From assembly GCA_947095585.1 (NCBI GenBank), contig OX352763.1, positions 14,185,462 through 14,249,461 of the forward strand: a stretch of 64,000 nt of DNA, written 5' to 3'. Numbering within the stretch: position 1 is the stretch's first letter; each line of letters starts with the position of its first letter. The position numbers and the translations under genes are program-made. This document shows positions 62,326 to 64,000 of the stretch, piece after piece. Below the pieces are notes generated by a model. It was not told where the DNA came from, made no database searches, and saw only the letters and a list, made by a program, of their open reading frames with translations. The stretch comes from Nephrocerus scutellatus (taxonomy: Eukaryota > Arthropoda > Insecta > Diptera > Pipunculidae).

Positions 62326-62434
62326 AACGCTGATTGCTTCATACATCAAGTCAACTGTACATGTGAATACGGCAACTGTATATCACATGTACATCATCGT
62401 ATCATGTGTACTTGTAATCTAGATGATCAGTGCG
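62326..62434 (+). CDS. Candidate cysteine-rich exon, gene unknown
   Basis: Between an acceptor (atatttttag) and a donor (G|GTGAGA) lie 36 open codons plus one base with seven cysteines, spaced C-x6-C-x-C-x4-C-x9-C-x-C-x5-C (core CTCEYGNC and CTCNLDDQCG). The pattern recalls a small EGF-like or other disulfide-rich module. No neighbouring exon was found on either side, so it is tentative. Confidence 0.25.
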
Positions 62435-62456
62435 GTGAGAAATATTCGTGTGTTTT

Positions 62457-62529
62457 TTGGACGCGCCGGGAATCCAACGCCGAGTCCTCCGAGTGGGAGC
62501 CAATTAGTTCTAACCAGTGCACCACCGAT
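62457..62529 (-). mobile_element. tRNA-like SINE head, second family
   Basis: The reverse complement has a box-A-like 'tggtgcactggttagaa' and a degraded box B 'gttggattccc', followed by 'ggcgcgtccaaaaaacac'. The end is shared with 57200-57245, so a second, older tRNA-derived family is likely. Intact tRNA folding is not possible. Confidence 0.4.
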
Positions 62530-63822
62530 ACTATCAAGACGTTTTTGTGTTATATTTTTTAAAATCACATTGCAAATTTAGCATAAGACGACAAAGCGCT
62601 TTCTATCATTTTTATCAGTTTCGTTTTGTGGCTCATAATTCCCTTCCTTCTAATACCCAGACATTTTCTTCCGGTCATTTCTATTTCTTATGTTAATATT
62701 ATTAATTACTAGGTTAACATACAGAGTTTCGCTTTTATATATAGATTTACCGTTTAACGTTAACCTTAGGGAAATTCGCAGCGGTTATTAATAAAAATTG
62801 TTTTCTAGTGTAACCGTTCAGAATGAGCTCAATTGAATTTGATTTGAAAATGAAAGGACCAGTTAAATAATAGACCAAGTAAAACCAAAACCATAATAGA
62901 CTACATTGACTACGCATTTACTACATGACAGCAATCGTTAACATTAACTAAGTATTCAATGTTGTTAATGTAGTTTATAACTTTTTTTCTCGTAGTTTAA
63001 CAACCTTGTTTGATAGTAAAACTGTAGTAAAAAACTGTAGTAGCCGGAACACTCTCCCAATTTCTTTTGAGCTCTAGTATAGTCTTATCAACAAAAAATT
63101 AGATATTTTCAACGAGCACAACGAAAGTCGTAATTTTCTTTCCAACAAAAATGGTAATTTTTCGTGCAACTTTTCTATTTAATAAGCATCTCACAAATGT
63201 TTAATGTTTGAAGCGTCTAATAAAATGTATTTTTTCGTTAAATTTTCCCATAAATAATTATGTTATCATGATGGCATTTTTGGGATTTATTTTCGCTGCA
63301 AAAAGAAGACTAGTTATAGATAGGCATATCAAGTTAAAAATTCATTCAAATTCATTATTTTGCAGGAAGCTTTGCTTAGTTAGTTTATTTTTTGCAGCTC
63401 TATAAAAAATGTATTCTTCTTTTTTGACTTTTTTTGTGGAAATGAAGATTTAGAACTCGTTTAGTTTTAGGCGTATAAATTTTAATATTAAGAACATTGT
63501 TTCAAAAAAACGTACCAGCATGGTTTTAATCTTTAGGAAGCAGCACACTCATTAAACCATTAAAATTGTACTTCATTTAAGAAATATATTTGCAGCGGAA
63601 AGGTCCCTTAACAGACCTAATGAAAATTTTTGATAAGTAATAAGTGCTTGTGACGTGAGAGCGACAGGCTTAATATTCAAATGTCAGATGCGTTAGTATA
63701 GTACGACTTTTCAATTTCTTTAATTGAATTCAGCATTTATTTAAACTTATAGTGTTGCTTTTAAAAATAAACCAAAACATAATTAAAATTTAATTTGTGT
63801 AATACATCAAATACAAAAAAAA
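62530..63822. other. Intergenic DNA upstream of the last gene
   Basis: AT-rich sequence. The 65-codon plus frame at 63208 has hydrophobic character only from base bias. No element was recognised. Confidence 0.35.
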
Positions 63823-64000
63823 ATGTCTTATCTTTTGACTGAAATTGCTTTGGAAATGCTTGGCTACAAATACTATGACATCAGTGGTGTATGCGGCCCA
63901 ACAGACTTTCAGAGCCTTGGTCAATACAATACAATACAACCAACAACAAATAAACCTGCAGAAGAGCGGGAAGAATTACTTGAAGATATTTTAAATTTGT
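63823..64000 (+). CDS. Partial gene of unknown function at the right edge
   Basis: An ATG at 63823 in an A-rich fly-type context (aaaaATG) opens 59 codons with no stop before the window ends: MSYLLTEIALEMLGYKYYDI, then SGVCGPTDFQSLGQYNTIQ and a charged stretch EEREELLEDIL. No signal peptide or membrane segment is seen. The balanced composition supports coding, but I do not recognise the protein, and the first exon may end beyond the window. Confidence 0.55.
   Translation, partial: MSYLLTEIALEMLGYKYYDISGVCGPTDFQSLGQYNTIQPTTNKPAEEREELLEDILNL

Overview
The window is a piece of insect nuclear genome, most likely from a higher (cyclorrhaphan) fly. It is AT-rich, its genes carry short GT-AG introns, and the recognisable proteins are closest to what I know of Drosophila proteins. 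Most of the intergenic and intronic space is decayed mobile DNA. Gene calls rest on splice junctions read by eye whose phases match, and on family motifs. I ran no similarity search, and all family names come from memory of the families.

Layout: 1-7.5 kb is repeats (mariner and non-LTR remnants, a SINE, two tandem arrays, a MITE). 7702-8047 (minus) is a signal-peptide-bearing first coding exon of an unidentified gene. 8.6-13.6 kb is a nest of MITEs with a retrotransposon and a mariner fragment. 14.0-20.5 kb is a compact conserved block: a C6orf136-like DUF2358 protein (plus), tubulin cofactor B (minus, convergent with it), and exostosin-2/sotv (plus, divergent from TBCB). 20.7-26.3 kb is again mobile DNA. 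An ELAV/Hu-family RNA-binding protein lies at 27089-29878 (plus). 30-38 kb is repeats and AT-rich sequence. The nicotinic acetylcholine receptor beta1 subunit fills 38352-46654 (plus, seven coding exons, 521 residues), with a Ty3/Gypsy fragment, a non-autonomous DNA transposon and a minisatellite in its introns. 48-51.3 kb holds Helitron and mariner remnants. A small Sec14/CRAL-TRIO protein lies at 51842-52780 (plus). 53-57 kb is retrotransposons, a MITE and a full SINE. Sesquipedalian (PH domain, endosomal) lies at 58195-61136 (minus), and a partial gene of unknown function enters at 63823 and runs off the right edge.

The genes do not form one pathway. They cover heparan sulfate synthesis, tubulin folding, neuronal RNA processing, cholinergic signalling, lipid transfer and endosome recycling. 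The most interesting coding signal is at the Sesquipedalian locus. A phase-matched alternative terminal exon ends in a TGA only five bases before a well-placed ATG. That ATG opens a second frame with one membrane segment, and the frame runs through the splice acceptor into the usual Sesquipedalian C-terminal tail. The most interesting repeat signal is a tRNA-derived SINE family with at least eight copies, two of them with target-site duplications, together with at least six different MITE families.
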